Source of the DNA: Golubevia sp. BC0850
Lineage: Eukaryota; Basidiomycota; Exobasidiomycetes; Golubeviales; Golubeviaceae
Assembly: GCA_012976225.1 (NCBI GenBank)
Contig: JAAVVG010000001.1
Span: forward strand, 1,736,001-1,800,000
Reading direction: 5' to 3'
Length of the DNA stretch: 64,000 bases
The position numbers and the translations under genes are program-made. Of this stretch, positions 22,555 through 33,605 are shown piece by piece. Under the pieces are notes generated by a model. That model had not been told where the DNA came from. It saw only the letters and a program-made list of their open reading frames with translations, and made no database searches. How positions within the stretch are numbered: position 1 is the stretch's first letter; each line of letters opens with the position of its first letter.

Positions 22555-23275
22555 ATGGCTGAAACGTTGCAACATCTTTCTGTTTGCTGTCTAAATCCTC
22601 GCGCGTCAGCACGGACCTCTAGTACAGTCCGATTAGGAGTTGACACCTTGAAAGTCGGGCCTCTCCGACTTCACCCCAACTCCTTCCTTCTCTACACCCG
22701 CATAGTCAATCTCTAATCGCTCTAAATAATGAACTTCGATGGTGCCAATCCAGGTTTTTCAGAGACTCGTCCAGAAACCTTTTCATCAACTTCCTTGACT
22801 ATCCCACCTTCGAGGTCCTAACGCAGAACGAACCCTCCTCTTCAACTTCCCATCAAAGCCTCTCGGATTCATTTCAAGATCAATCTGAAAGACTCCTGTT
22901 GTTGAAGATGGCTAGAGAATTGATTCCGGTACGCATGCTACACCTTGTTTATCTCCCCTCCCCACCACTCAATCGAGTCCCTTCAAATCGTCTCTTGTCT
23001 TCTGTTTTTCTCAGTTCATCGAAAGAAAAACGGATTGCGCATGGGCAAATCCACATTGCCAGAGAATCATCGTTCGTCAAGGAGGGGCTCAAACTGAATG
23101 TCTCCAACTACAACCCTGTCACTTAATTAGCAGTCAAAGGCCAGACTTGGAAGGTGATGCTTTTCAAGCCATGGGAACTTTGGGAGGAAGAGAAGAAGCT
23201 TTGGTCCAAATCCAACGCTTGAAAGTCTTCTGGTTGTTGAGAAGGTTTCATTTGACGAAGGATAGGGAGAGATGA
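22555..23275 (+). CDS. Unknown protein with clustered cysteines, multi-exon, start uncertain
   Basis: The firm part is an open frame at 22706-22928 joined by a clear intron (GTACGC donor, TTCTCAG acceptor) to 23015-23275. It reads LRWCQSRFFRDSSRNLFINF, LDYPTFEVLTQNEP, LLLLKMARELIPFIERKTDC, AWANPHCQRIIVRQGGAQTE and EALVQIQRLKVFWLLRRFHL. An upstream ATG exon 22555-22604 with a GTCAGC donor would make an in-phase model of 177 residues. If that exon is wrong, the ATG at 22908 gives 93 residues. Two cysteine pairs (DCAWANPHC and ECLQLQPC) might bind metal or form disulfides. The family is not recognised. Confidence 0.45.
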
Positions 23276-23477
23276 GGGAAGAGATGGACAGTCGTCGGCT
23301 TGGAATCAATGTTGTATTTGTAAAATGTTTTTTTCTTTTTGGTTCTATTTCATTACAACAGTCTGCGAAGCTTGCGACTTGTCTATTATCTATAAGAGAG
23401 ATATGAGCAAGCGACAAGAGTAACAGGGAGATTTTCTTCTTCTATTAGACACGACGGAGATACAGAGATCTAGTTTT

Positions 23478-25056
23478 TCACTGGGCTTCGACGGAGGGAA
23501 CAAGGGAGACGTTGAGATCACGGAGCTTTCCGGTGTTGATGTCATGAATCCAACTAGAAGCGAGTGGGAGAAGAGAAGGGTAAGTTAGCACAATCACATT
23601 CGAGGGAGAATTTGCCCACCCATCGACCGTTCCCCAAAGTCCTACTCAGACTCCTGCCTCGCATACAGCCCTTCTACCCTTTTGATACAAGCTCAGAAGT
23701 ACTCACCCATGAACGCTCACTCTCTCCATAACTTTCCCGCTCAAAGGAGAGACTTCTCCTTTCCAATTTCTCTCCAATACATCAGTGTTGGCCACATTCT
23801 TCATTTGATTGACCACACTGGCTTCAGTAATCTTCTGAACCAATTCAGCATCCGAGAGACCTTCAGAAGATGGATCTAGAAGGACTGATTGAGCTAGAGC
23901 GACGAGTGGGGAAAGATGACGTTGAAGAGCTCCTTGAGGACTTGGAGGGGCGGCTTGACCTGCTGCTCTTCCTGCAGCGAGGGCGGCTGCGACTCCTCCA
24001 CAAGATTCGTGACCAACGATGACGACTGATAATGGTAGAGTGGAATAGATTTGGTGTTAGTCGAGGGTTGTGAGGGATGAGTCCCCAAACCTTTGCTCCC
24101 GGATTCTGCCCCAACCGACTTGGAGAATGGTCTGCTCTCTCGAGGAAAGAGATCGGTTTCTCTGTTGCTGATCCAACATTTCCAATGATCTGGCTGATCC
24201 CATTCCGACGACTTGTATTGTCGCACGACAGCTTGTGGGAGCTTATCATTTGACTCACCATGTTCAACTCCAAGAGCCTCCACAGCGTAGGTCAAGACAC
24301 TGACGACATTATCATCATTTGGGTTGAATTGGTTTGCGATCTGTAGAGAAAGAAGGTCAAAGTCAGTTTACAGATTGTACAAAAGAGTTAGGGAAAATCA
24401 CTCACATTTCGAGTAACGAAAACCTCTCCAGGTTGAGATTGAGTGACCATACTTTCTGGAACTCTTGAATCCGAGCAACCAATCCAAAGAACTTTTGGAG
24501 CTTGACCTTTTGAGCAAGAATCCAACAGTTCAGGTTTATCAGCTTTAGTTTGATCTGCCCAACCTTCATTTCTCTTCAAAAGAGCTTGAAGGATCGGAGC
24601 ACAGTGAGGGTTGGTTGAGGCTGGCATCTGGTGAGAGTGAGAACAGGAAGGGACTGGAGGTGGTTGAAAAGCTGGTGGTAAATCGTAAGATTCAGTTGAG
24701 GTGTTGGATGGATTGTATTGATAATTTGAATTTGTAGGAGGTAGATAAGGTAAGAAAGTGGAACGAGGAATTGAAGTTAAAGGTCTTGTTGGGGCAGATG
24801 AAGGAGAAGCAGCTGCTGCTTTAGTCTGATTACAAGAACTGGAATTGGCTTGAAGCTGAAGACGTGGTGCTTTGCTTAGATTGGTTGAATGTCTAATTTG
24901 ATGTCCGATCGGCTTGACTTGAATTAGATATTGTCCAACTTTGCAAGGAGTTGCAGCGGAAGAAGAAGAAGAAGAAGAAGAAGAGGTGGAAGGATTTGAA
25001 TTTGAAGAGATCAGAGCGCTTTGGGTCACTCTGCTGAAAATTGTTCTGTGAGGCAT
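23478..25056 (-). CDS. NCE103: Beta-class carbonic anhydrase
   Basis: Zinc enzyme converting CO2 to bicarbonate, needed for carboxylation reactions and CO2 sensing in fungi. Exons are 24406-25056, 24259-24340, 23707-24025 and 23478-23553, in phase, giving 375 residues. Active-site marks are the first zinc cysteine with its Asp-Arg pair in LWIGCSDSRVPE, then GEVFVTRN, and the second zinc pair in VVIVGHESCGGV. The C-terminus ends VHGWIHDINTGKLRDLNVSL. The first 150 residues are an extension with a basic, Ser-rich start (MPHRTIFSRVTQSALISSN), which could be a mitochondrial presequence, followed by poly-Ser and Pro-rich sequence. The catalytic core has normal length. Two mitochondrial or cytosolic forms are possible but not shown. 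Confidence 0.93.
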
Positions 25057-25580
25057 TGAAGAGCTGAGAGATCTTTAGATATTGGGTTGATTGGTAGTAT
25101 AAGGTGAGAAACTGGAGGCTTCAGAGTCAAGCTTGTACATAAATTGAAGTCCAGGAGGCTTGGATGGCAATGGTCAGGAGGAGGGAAAGTATGGCTTATC
25201 TTCCCTTCGGCGCTTTGGACACACATCCAATTCACCCTTTTTCTCTCTTTAAACCGCATTTCCATTCAATCGAACTTTACTTATTCAGTTTCAAAGGAAA
25301 TCATAGGCGCGGGAAAAGGAATGAGGACTCTCGAGGTCTCCCTCCTCCTGCCCAACCCATCTTTCACTTCCTAGTTCCATTCCCTCACCTCTATCGCAAT
25401 CTCTCTCGATCCCATGGAGTTTGTGCGATGAATTGAAGATATCGAGATGTGCAGTTGTATGCCACGAGTCAGCAATAGAGCATAGGTATTTTAAATTCTA
25501 TTTCAAAAAGGCGTTTTAGATGTTGCATCTTTTTATGGGTTCTGGCAGAGCAGATTTACAACGGACAGGGTACGAGAATT
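25057..25580. other. Upstream region of carbonic anhydrase and 3' flank of alcohol dehydrogenase
   Basis: 524 bp between two minus-strand genes. Plus-strand frames here (25144-25436) have no homology and are taken as chance. No regulatory motif is named. Confidence 0.4.
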
Positions 25581-27949
25581 CTAAAGAGTCTTGGTAAGGA
25601 CGAATCCTAAGAGGGAGCAAGAGAGAGAGAGTGGATAGATGGGACTCGTCAGATATGCTTCTCTCATTCGCTTTGTCTGCGATTTCTACTCACTGTACTT
25701 AACATCGTTCTCCTCAACTCTCTTGACAGCCTTAGCACAATCGCTCATTGGCATGACCTCGATCCAAGGCTAGATGGAAGATGGGGAAAGAATTGAGGGT
25801 CAGTCGTAAATCTTCCTTGCCGTTTCTCTTTTCTATAGCCTCTTGTCTTCTTTCATTTGGTGTGGAATCTCTTCAGGCTTCTCGTAACAGCCTGCTCGAA
25901 ACTCACCTTGATGTTCTTCTCAGCAGCAAGCTTCAACATCTCGTTGACTTCTTTCTTCGATCCAATGTGAGAAGATCCGAAGAAGACACCATTTCCAGCG
26001 AAGGATTGAACCTTGAATCCCTTCAACGCCTCTTCTGGCATACCGACTGGAGGAGAAAAAGGGTTAAGAAAGGATAGTCAGCAACAGCACATTGAGGTCA
26101 TCTTCTGCTTGATATCAACTCACCAGTGATCAGTTTACCGTGAACGCTGAGGGTTGAAAGAAGAGTTGGGATGTCTACGGCATTGGAAGAAGCAGTGTTG
26201 ATGATCAAGTCGATTGGATTCTGAAATATTAAGAAGATGTATTCAGACGCTGACTCAGATAGTTGAAAAGAGGCTGGATATGACTGACCTTGCTAGCAAA
26301 TTCCTTGGCCCATTCTGGGTTTTCGCCAGTAGAGATGAACTGAGAAGCTCCCATCTTGAGAGCATCTTCTTTTTTCTTTGGTGAATGACTGATAGCGATG
26401 ACTTCAGCTCTGTAGAATTTTTAGAAAAGGAGAGAGGGACTGGAGTCAGTCTCTAGAGCTGATCACCTGCAAGCTTAAAACAAAATTCGAACTCACCCCA
26501 TAGCCTTTGCGAAAAGGACTCCGAAATGTCCTAATCCTCCAATTCCAACAATGGCAACTCGTTTGGCAGTGGTTCCAGCTCCATTTCTTAGGAGAGGAGA
26601 GAAGACAGTGAGACCTCCACAACTGATGGGAAGAAGGTAGAAGGAAGAAGAGATCAGCGAGAAGAAAGGGCAAAGAAAGAAATCCTAGGACTTCAAAGTG
26701 TACTTACAGCATAGGAGCGGCATCCTCACTCTTGATAGCTTCTGGAATTGCGAATACGAATTGCTGATGGGCTCTGATGGCAGTGCTATATCCTCCCATG
26801 GCTAAGCTTCCATCAGGGTACTTGGCATTGTAGGTATCGACCATACCATCTTGACAGTAGTTCTCGTTCTGTTGGAATAGAGTGAAGAGAGAGGTTCAGT
26901 GATTGATCTCAGGGAATCAGGGAAGAGAGAGAAAGATCACAGAGACGAACTCACGTCAGTCTTGCAGGGGTGGCAATCTCCACAGGATCCAACTGTTAGG
27001 ATCGACAAGAAGAGAAAGGTGAGAAGGAATGTCTAAGTCACAACATGAAAGAGCTGATAGTGGTTGTCGAGCATCTCGTCTCTACTCACCTTGAGCTCCA
27101 ACACCGGCTCTGTCACCGACCTTGAACTCGGAAACACTAACGAAAAGAAGTAGAAAGCGTCAGAAATCAAAGGGGATGATCAGAACGTCTGTAAAAGAAG
27201 ATTTCAGCCTTGCCCTTCCTCTCTCTGATACTCACTTCTTTCCGACTTTGGTGACCTTTCCGACGATCTCGTGACCAGGAATTACGAAGGGAGTGGCGAA
27301 CTCACCCCATCCTGATGATTGAGAGAGGTTGATAGAGACAGAACGAAGGCGAGAGAAAGGGTCAGAACGTGCAAGGAAGAGAAGGAAGAAGAAAGGTGGG
27401 GATTGGAAGCCAAGAAAAAAACTCACCTCCAGAGATGGTGTGGACATCAGATCCACAGACCTGTGAATGTCATAGAAAGACGGTTGACAGAGCCGTAGAG
27501 GAAGAGATAAGCAGAAGGACTAGAGGTTGGGAAGGAAGATGATGGCAGCAGCTCCCTTCTTGCCTCGTCTGCTTCTAGAGATGCCAGCACTGATGAAGAG
27601 GTTGACTTTCATTCTGAGTCTGTGCCCCATTTTCAGGATGTCTTCTATCCTCTTCATCCTCTATCGAGACTCCCTTCTTACTCCGTCTGCCCCCACCTCA
27701 ATCCCCCACTTGTCTTCGCTCTGCCTACTCACACCACAACATTCGATCTCGATATCGACATCGTCATCTTCTGGAGTCTTTAGGTCGCTAAAGAGGTCAG
27801 AGGAGTAAGGGAAGGGGGGGGGAGACAAGAGATGTCGTCAGACATCACCCTGGTGCTATCCAAATCGAGATTCGAATGGCTACTCACAAGTCAGTGACTT
27901 TGAAGTCAGTCCAGTTCTTAGAATCGTGAATTGCGTATCCTTGAGGCAT
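25581..27949 (-). CDS. Zinc-type alcohol dehydrogenase, cinnamyl-alcohol/ADH6-like
   Basis: Medium-chain zinc dehydrogenase that probably reduces aldehydes with NADPH. Thirteen short exons are read from ATG 27947-27949. The last is only 26 nt (25581-25606) and completes the conserved KYRFVL end, then TKTL. Together they encode 352 residues, the normal size. Catalytic zinc ligands are Cys41 (GVCGSDVH) and His64 (PGHEIVG), with the later Cys in MLCGGLTVFSPL. The four structural zinc cysteines lie at 95, 98, 101 and 109 (GSCGDCHPCKTD to YC). The nucleotide fold is VAIVGIGGLGHFGVLFAKAM, with SHSPKKK after beta-2 favouring NADP. Without the last intron the frame would end early in an in-frame stop, a trap for gene finders. 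Upstream exon 2 uses the TTTAG|CGACC acceptor. Confidence 0.93.
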
Positions 27950-28592
27950 TTTGGTATTGAGTAAAGTGAGTTTTGGCGAAGTGGGTGATGCTAAGAGGGG
28001 AGAAAGAAATTTCCAGAAGATGTGTCCTCCACACTCATCCCGAATTCGTACAAGGGTTGCCGAAGAGGGTGTTCATCTCAAAGTTGTGAGGTTGTCTCAT
28101 TAAGATCTATCTCTTGTGTTAATACTCAGTGTAAGTCAAAGGATCCATCAAAATCTCAAAACCTTAAGCTTCAAGCTCGGCCCCGTTGTTTCGCCAATGC
28201 AGCAGCAGGTTTGAAAGTAAAAAAGTTGAATTCGGGAGTAAGGGAATACGCACAGTGTAGTAGATAAGAAAGCAGAACAGTTGAAAAGACAATACAGCCT
28301 GAACAGGGTCAGAGAAATCAAAGCAGCAATTGAAGGAGAATGAAAGGAGGAGGGAAAGAATCCTCTAGAATTCTCGGTTCAAATTTCAAATCTCAGTCTC
28401 TCACTCTCCACAGCACCTCAGTAGAGACGGAACGGATCGAATAGAGCAAAAAGTCGAGAAAAAGAATTAATAGATAACAAAACGGATATGCTAGGGGAAG
28501 AAGGGACAGAAAGTCTAAGAAATGAAAGCGAAGGGGAGCGCGAGGAAACAGGGGCGTCGAAGGCCTTTCTCGTTGAAGATGACAGATGCCCT
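27950..28592. other. Upstream region of alcohol dehydrogenase
   Basis: 643 bp between two minus-strand genes. Only short frames without recognisable content. It should contain the dehydrogenase promoter and the 3' UTR of the secreted-protein gene. Confidence 0.4.
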
Positions 28593-29989
28593 TTAGCGAT
28601 TGGTGTTGACGACAGCGTAGTGAGTAGCAGCTGGGCTACTCTTGAGGGCGTAGACAGTACCTTGTTGCCCATCTTGATCGCAACCTCTGAAGGTACCAGT
28701 GAAACGAGTGGACTCGACGTAGTAGGTGAGATATCCTTCTTGACCAGGTTCAACTGTGGGAAGAGAGTAAGAAAAGAGGCAGTCAGATCAAAGCTATTTC
28801 TTTTGCTCATTGGCTCGGAGAGATGTATCTGCAAAGAAACCCACCAGTGATGCTCTCTTGCTTAGTAGAAGTATCAGATTGAGTGTAAGACATTCCGAAA
28901 GAAGCGCTGACAGAGAACCCAAAGTCGTCGAAACCGGAAGAGAGAGACCATGAACTTTCGACTGATTCAGTATGTTGCTTTCCAATAGTGATAGAGCAGG
29001 CGGAAGTCTGCGGAGGATGAGCGGAAGAGAGAGGCGATGAGTCTTCGGTCGACAATCAAGAAGAAGGGACGCTGAAGGAACTTCCTACTCACCTTTCCTC
29101 TACAGTCGACAGTCTCAGAAATAATAACAGAGGTACTGTAAGTATCAACTTGAGACTCTACGTCCAAAGTGCAGTCTGAACGTTTCTCGAGTTGAGAAGC
29201 AGCTGGTACCAGAGTGTCTGGAACTGCACTCCTCTTATAGGGACTTCCGCCATTTACATAGCTGCTGACACCCCAGCTAGGCTCTGGATATCCGACATAG
29301 ACGCATCCTTTGTCGTGATGAACGGAAGCTACCACGGCGTTTGGTCCAGAAGGAGGGCAGATCTGGCAGAAAGGGACGGGGAGACGAGCGTCAACAATTT
29401 GCCAGCCAAAGTTGCGACACGGCTTCCAGATCTCGAAGAGGAGAATACTCACCTGGTCTCGAGTGATGACAATGTCTGCGTTTGGAACAGCGTAAGGATC
29501 CATCTTGATGTAGAGAGGTCCGCTGGTTCCACCGTTAACGAATGGCGAGCATTGATAGGATCCACTTGGAGGATTGTGGCAGAGATCTTCACCTCCTCCG
29601 AATGGGGAATCAAGACTAGAAGGAGGGTGGGATGGAAAGCGTCAGTATGCAGTCGCACATGCAGATCTCAACGAATCTGACTGTACTCACTCGTAAGAAA
29701 TAATGACACAGTTGCATCCTTGGTTGCATCCTTGGTCTGTACAGACATCGTAAACGGAACTGTAGCAGTCGCCTTGGTTGACTTGGCTACATGAGGCTTG
29801 AGCCATGAACATGTTTGCGCCGATACGCTCGACAGCGATAGAACTTCCATCGACGTGCTTGACGTCTGGAACGGGAGTGGTTGGACTGGCTGAGACGGCG
29901 CCGAAAGAAGAAGCTAGAAGTAAAAGACTGGCAGTTAGAGTGATCTTCCATCCGATGGGTTGGGCACGGGAGTGAGGAGAAGAGTTCAT
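28593..29989 (-). CDS. Secreted cysteine-containing protein of unknown function
   Basis: Five exons (29691-29989, 29453-29615, 29093-29362, 28845-29007 and 28593-28753) join in phase to 351 residues. The start at 29987-29989 (MNSSPHSRAQPIGWK) leads into a hydrophobic signal segment (ITLTASLLLLASSFGAVSA). An in-frame ATG at 30232 is less likely because it lies only about 30 bp from a TATA box at 30263-30270. The mature protein has paired cysteines (SCSQVNQGDC, DQGCNQGCNC) and a Ser/Thr-rich beta-type domain (SSWSLSSGF, FSVSASFGMSYTQSDTSTK, QEGYLTYYVESTRFTGTFRG). Two Lys-Arg pairs (SPYKR and QLEKR) resemble Kex2 sites. It may be a cell-surface or effector-like secreted protein. The family is not recognised with certainty. 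Confidence 0.75.
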
Positions 29990-30262
29990 GTCGTCTTCTT
30001 GAGAGGTTGAGGAGGATGAAGAAGAGAGGTTGCAGGCGGTATTGGAGTGAGAGTGAGAAGTGATACAGCTACCGAGGTCTTTGGAAGAAGATTCGGATTG
30101 GCAACTGAAGTTGGTGAGGACTTGAGTGGAGTTGAGAGAGAGGTTGTCGTTGGAGCAACAGTTGTTGAAGATGGGAGCAGTGAGATTGGAAGGTAGAGGA
30201 GGGTTAACTTCGCAAGTGTAGTTGGTGAGCATGGTAAGTGGATTTGAAGCTGATTCGACCTG

Positions 30263-30270
30263 TATTTATA
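30263..30270 (-). promoter_or_regulatory. TATA box of the secreted protein gene
   Basis: Reads TATAAATA on the minus strand, about 275 nt before the favoured ATG at 29989 and 30 nt before the alternative ATG at 30232. This spacing argues for the downstream start. Confidence 0.5.
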
Positions 30271-31802
30271 CCTTTTCTGGGAGCAGCAGAACGTGCAGAT
30301 GGACGTCATTCGGGTGAGAGAAGTTAAGAGGAAGCAGGAAAGAAGCAAGGAAAGAAAGAAGAAAGGATCACATCGAACCATGTTCAGAAAATTTCCGAGC
30401 TTTCCTGCACTTCAATCTCCCCCTGAGCGCCACCACGTACAACACCCCGCTTTTGATTGGAATGACGTCGAGGGCGAGAGGAACTTGTCGAGGTACGCGA
30501 GCTCTCTTGTGCCGTTACACCGTGTGGCAAAAATCGGAGCGCAGTTGGGCCACAGTTCTTGCAAACCCTTGGAAGTCCCTGGAAAAGTCTTGAATACTAG
30601 ATCGACTGATTTGCAGGAATAGAGAACGCTGAAGAGAGGTGTGGTGGAAGCTGGGGCGGGGGCTGAGGTCGTGAGGCGTGAGGAAAAGTGAGTGGCGTCA
30701 TCGTCAACTTGTTCTTCCATTCTTTCTCAATTTCTTTCCTGCCATTCGAGACTTCTTTCAACCTTTTTTCAGGCTCACCAGGCGAAACAAGAGATAGACT
30801 GGTTATTCGGCATCCTTGCAGAAGTGCAAAAGTCCCGAGCTTCCGAGAAGACATCAATGCGTCAAACTCCAAAGCTCTCCTGTCCCCTCGATTCCTTTCG
30901 AGCATGTCCGAGGTCTGATTTGAAAAGTGGAGGAGCGATGTGGTCAAGCGACCCTTAAGGCGACAAAGAAATTGAATACGTGACGTGGAACAAGAACAGA
31001 TTTCGATGCACAAGATGTCACCCGTCCCGAATTCTTTCTTGGGAGGTCTTCGCTTCGCTCTCTAAGATTTTAGCCTGACTCAACTATCTTGCAGAGCATA
31101 GTCCCGTTAGCCCGAGCGAGAGCGTGAGGGTTTGTCCAACAAGAGAGACTCACCTTCACTTTCTTCTGAGCTTGAAGCTAAACCCTCCGAAAGAAGAGAA
31201 GATCACACAGAGACATTGGAACAGAAGCCGTAAGTTGAGGAATGGACTTCTGGAGATGAGAAGGGAGTTCAACTTTCGAATCTTATCCGCCATGAATCTG
31301 AATTACCAAGTCTCCCAGTCACCCAGCAGCCCCCAATCCTAGAGAACGAATCTTCGGTTGGAATTTGAACCGTCTCAAGTGTGGTTAATCAAGAGATGGA
31401 AGCTGAATTCAAGTCGAAAGAAACGGGAGACACGGCCATTGATTGTGGACTTTGAATGAGATGGATGGAACGAGGATAGAGTGCGATTGAAAGTGGATGG
31501 AAGGTGAGAGAGAGTGGTGGAGAGTGATGGAGAGAGAGCCAAGGAGATCACGAACGATTTGAGGAACGTAGAAGAAAGAAAGAGAAGGATGAAGAAAGGA
31601 AAAAGAAGGAGAATGAAATCCAGTATACTGGATACTCGAGCTCTTCCTTCTTCGCGAGCCGTGCTCAAATCGTTCCCTTCCCGGCTGAACAGACTTGTTA
31701 TGCCTTCTGACATCGTCGTGTTCCGTGATTCACAAATTTGAAAGAGCTGAACAAGAAAATCCGTCAAGAAAGTGGAAGCAGAGCGTGGACGTAGCGAGAT
31801 TC
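30271..31802. other. Long divergent intergenic region
   Basis: About 1.5 kb between the secreted protein gene and the heat-shock gene promoter. Open frames exist on both strands (for example 30412-30720 and 30597-31013, minus), but none shows recognisable motifs or splice-supported extension. Both flanking genes have strong TATA boxes, so this may be a large regulatory region. Confidence 0.4.
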
Positions 31803-31836
31803 TTCCAGAAGATTCCAGGAGAGCGCTCGAACCTTC
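31803..31836 (+). promoter_or_regulatory. Heat-shock elements upstream of the small heat-shock protein gene
   Basis: At 31803-31820 the units TTC-CA-GAA-GA-TTC-CA-GGA alternate with exact two-base spacing, the pattern bound by Hsf1 trimers (the fourth unit has one mismatch). A second inverted pair GAA-CC-TTC follows at 31829-31836. They lie 55-90 bp before a TATA box and about 180-210 bp before the ATG at 32013. Confidence 0.7.
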
Positions 31837-31890
31837 TCGCCCCTTCCACCAGCTTCCCCTCGGTCTTAAGTTTCCACTCCTCCAAATCGA

Positions 31891-31898
31891 TATAAAAG
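31891..31898 (+). promoter_or_regulatory. TATA box of the small heat-shock protein gene
   Basis: TATAAAAG, 115 bp before the ATG and downstream of the heat-shock elements. This order is typical of stress-inducible fungal promoters. Confidence 0.65.
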
Positions 31899-32012
31899 GA
31901 CCTCTCCCGTCCCCTACTTTCTATTTCCTCATCTTAATCAACCTCTCCATTTCTTACCCAAAGCTCGACTCGACTCAAACAAACCAAACCAACTTCAACT
32001 TGAATCTTGACC

Positions 32013-33348
32013 ATGTCTTTCTTCATCGTCCCATCTGACTCTTTCGAGTACTCAACTCCAACTCCAATCTTCAACTCCTACCATGGACCTCGAACTTCTC
32101 ATCCATTCTTCAACCACTCCGACTACTCAAATTCAACCCGTCAACGTCACGCATCCGATTTCATCGACCTGATACGAAGGAGAGAGGCGGAAGCTCAGTC
32201 TCGTGCTAGAGCTCAAGCCATTCGTCAAGCTCAACTTCAAGCAGAAGCTCAAAGACAGGCTCACACAGCTAGAGCTAGAAAAGAGGAATTGGAAAGAGCT
32301 TACTTTGAGCAAGTCAGAGAGTTCCAACTTAGGCAACTCGAGGCTCAAAAAGCTCATCAACAGCAACAAGAAGTACTTCGTTATCGTCAACATGTAGAGT
32401 CTTTGAAGAGAAAGGCTCAGGAGAACTATGTTAACCAACTCAGAGCTCAACAGGTTAGAGCTGAGAGAGAAAGAGTTCTTCTAGCTCAACGTCAAAGACA
32501 AGAACAAGAGAGAGCGAGTAGAGGTCATCAAGATCCAATTCTGTTAGCTTTGGAACAACTCCTGTCTGGTGCTATCTTCGATGAGGCGAAGGGAGATCAA
32601 GCATCTGTCAAAGGGAAAGGGCCTGCCAGAGAGAGCCCTGAAGGAAAGAAAGGTGAGTTGACCCCACAGTCTTTCTCACCCATCGACCCTCACCTCCTAG
32701 ATCCTTTCACTGACCTGACTTCGCCCTTTTCTCTGCTCCCTTCTAGATGAACCATCTTTTACTCCCCCTACCGTTCAAGCTAAGGAATCAAAGGACACTC
32801 AATCCGAGTTTGAACCTCAACCACAACTAGCCAACTCAGACGCAATCAAACCTTCACGTCAACTCCTCTTCACTCATCCATTCGGATCCAAACCTAGCTC
32901 TGTCATCAACGCAAACGACATCGGAATAACAGTGGATGAGAAGTCAGGATTGGTCACTGTCTCAGGTCTTTGCGAATCCGAACCAACTTCAACTCCAACT
33001 CCAATCGACAGACCCTCCTCGCCAACCCCATCTCATCGTTCCAACACCTCTCACTCCACCAGCTCTTCCAAGTCAAAGAAAGCACACGTCAACGATGTCG
33101 ATGAAAATGGAGAGGAAATCGAAATGGAAAACGGGGAAGAAGATGGTTTTGTTCAACTCTCGAAGTCTACTTTAGAAAAGGTTCAAGAGCAACTTCAGAA
33201 GGAATCCACCTCTCGTACCTTCCAGCTTCCAGAACGTACAAGTGCAAAAAACATTAGAGCCGAAGTTTCAGAGGAAGGTTTAAAGCTTTGGGTGGAAGTC
33301 GAGGGGAATGTGGAAGGAAAAGAGGCGGACATGCTTGACCTCGATTAG
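32013..33348 (+). CDS. Small heat-shock (Hsp20/alpha-crystallin-like) protein with long coiled-coil N-terminus
   Basis: Two exons, 32013-32652 and 32747-33348, encode 413 residues. After a Phe/Pro/Tyr-rich start (MSFFIVPSDSFEYSTPTPIF) comes a helix of about 130 residues very rich in Arg, Gln, Ala and Glu (RARAQAIRQAQLQAEAQRQA onward), predicted to form a coiled coil. The C-terminal part resembles a split alpha-crystallin domain. The strand ANDIGITVDEKSGLVTVSGL is followed by a Ser/Pro/acidic insert of about 90 residues, then RTFQLPERTSAKNIRAEVSE and GLKLWVEVEG, matching the F-x-LP and final strand of sHSPs. Heat-shock elements and a TATA box upstream support chaperone function. The assignment is by pattern, not alignment. 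Confidence 0.72.
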
Positions 33349-33605
33349 TTGTTGTCTCAAAGTTCATATTTTCCTTGTACACTTTTTGAAATCGTCATAT
33401 CTTTGCTCCTCAGCCACTTGCCTTTGTGCCGATTTGAGTGATCCCTCCGCTCTGTACGTTTCGACTCGTTGGGGAGGTCTGCGACTTAGCTTTCTAACAA
33501 GATTAAGGTCCATCAGCCTTATATATTAGCTAGATGTTGTTTTCAATGGTCGAATAAGATCAGAACAGAGAAGAAGTCAAAGTCGCATACACAACCTTTT
33601 CATCG

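Noticed and set aside
29990-30232. 81-residue N-terminal extension of the secreted protein
   Set aside because: The start would lie about 30 bp from the TATA box, and the signal-like segment would then be internal; the downstream ATG is more consistent.
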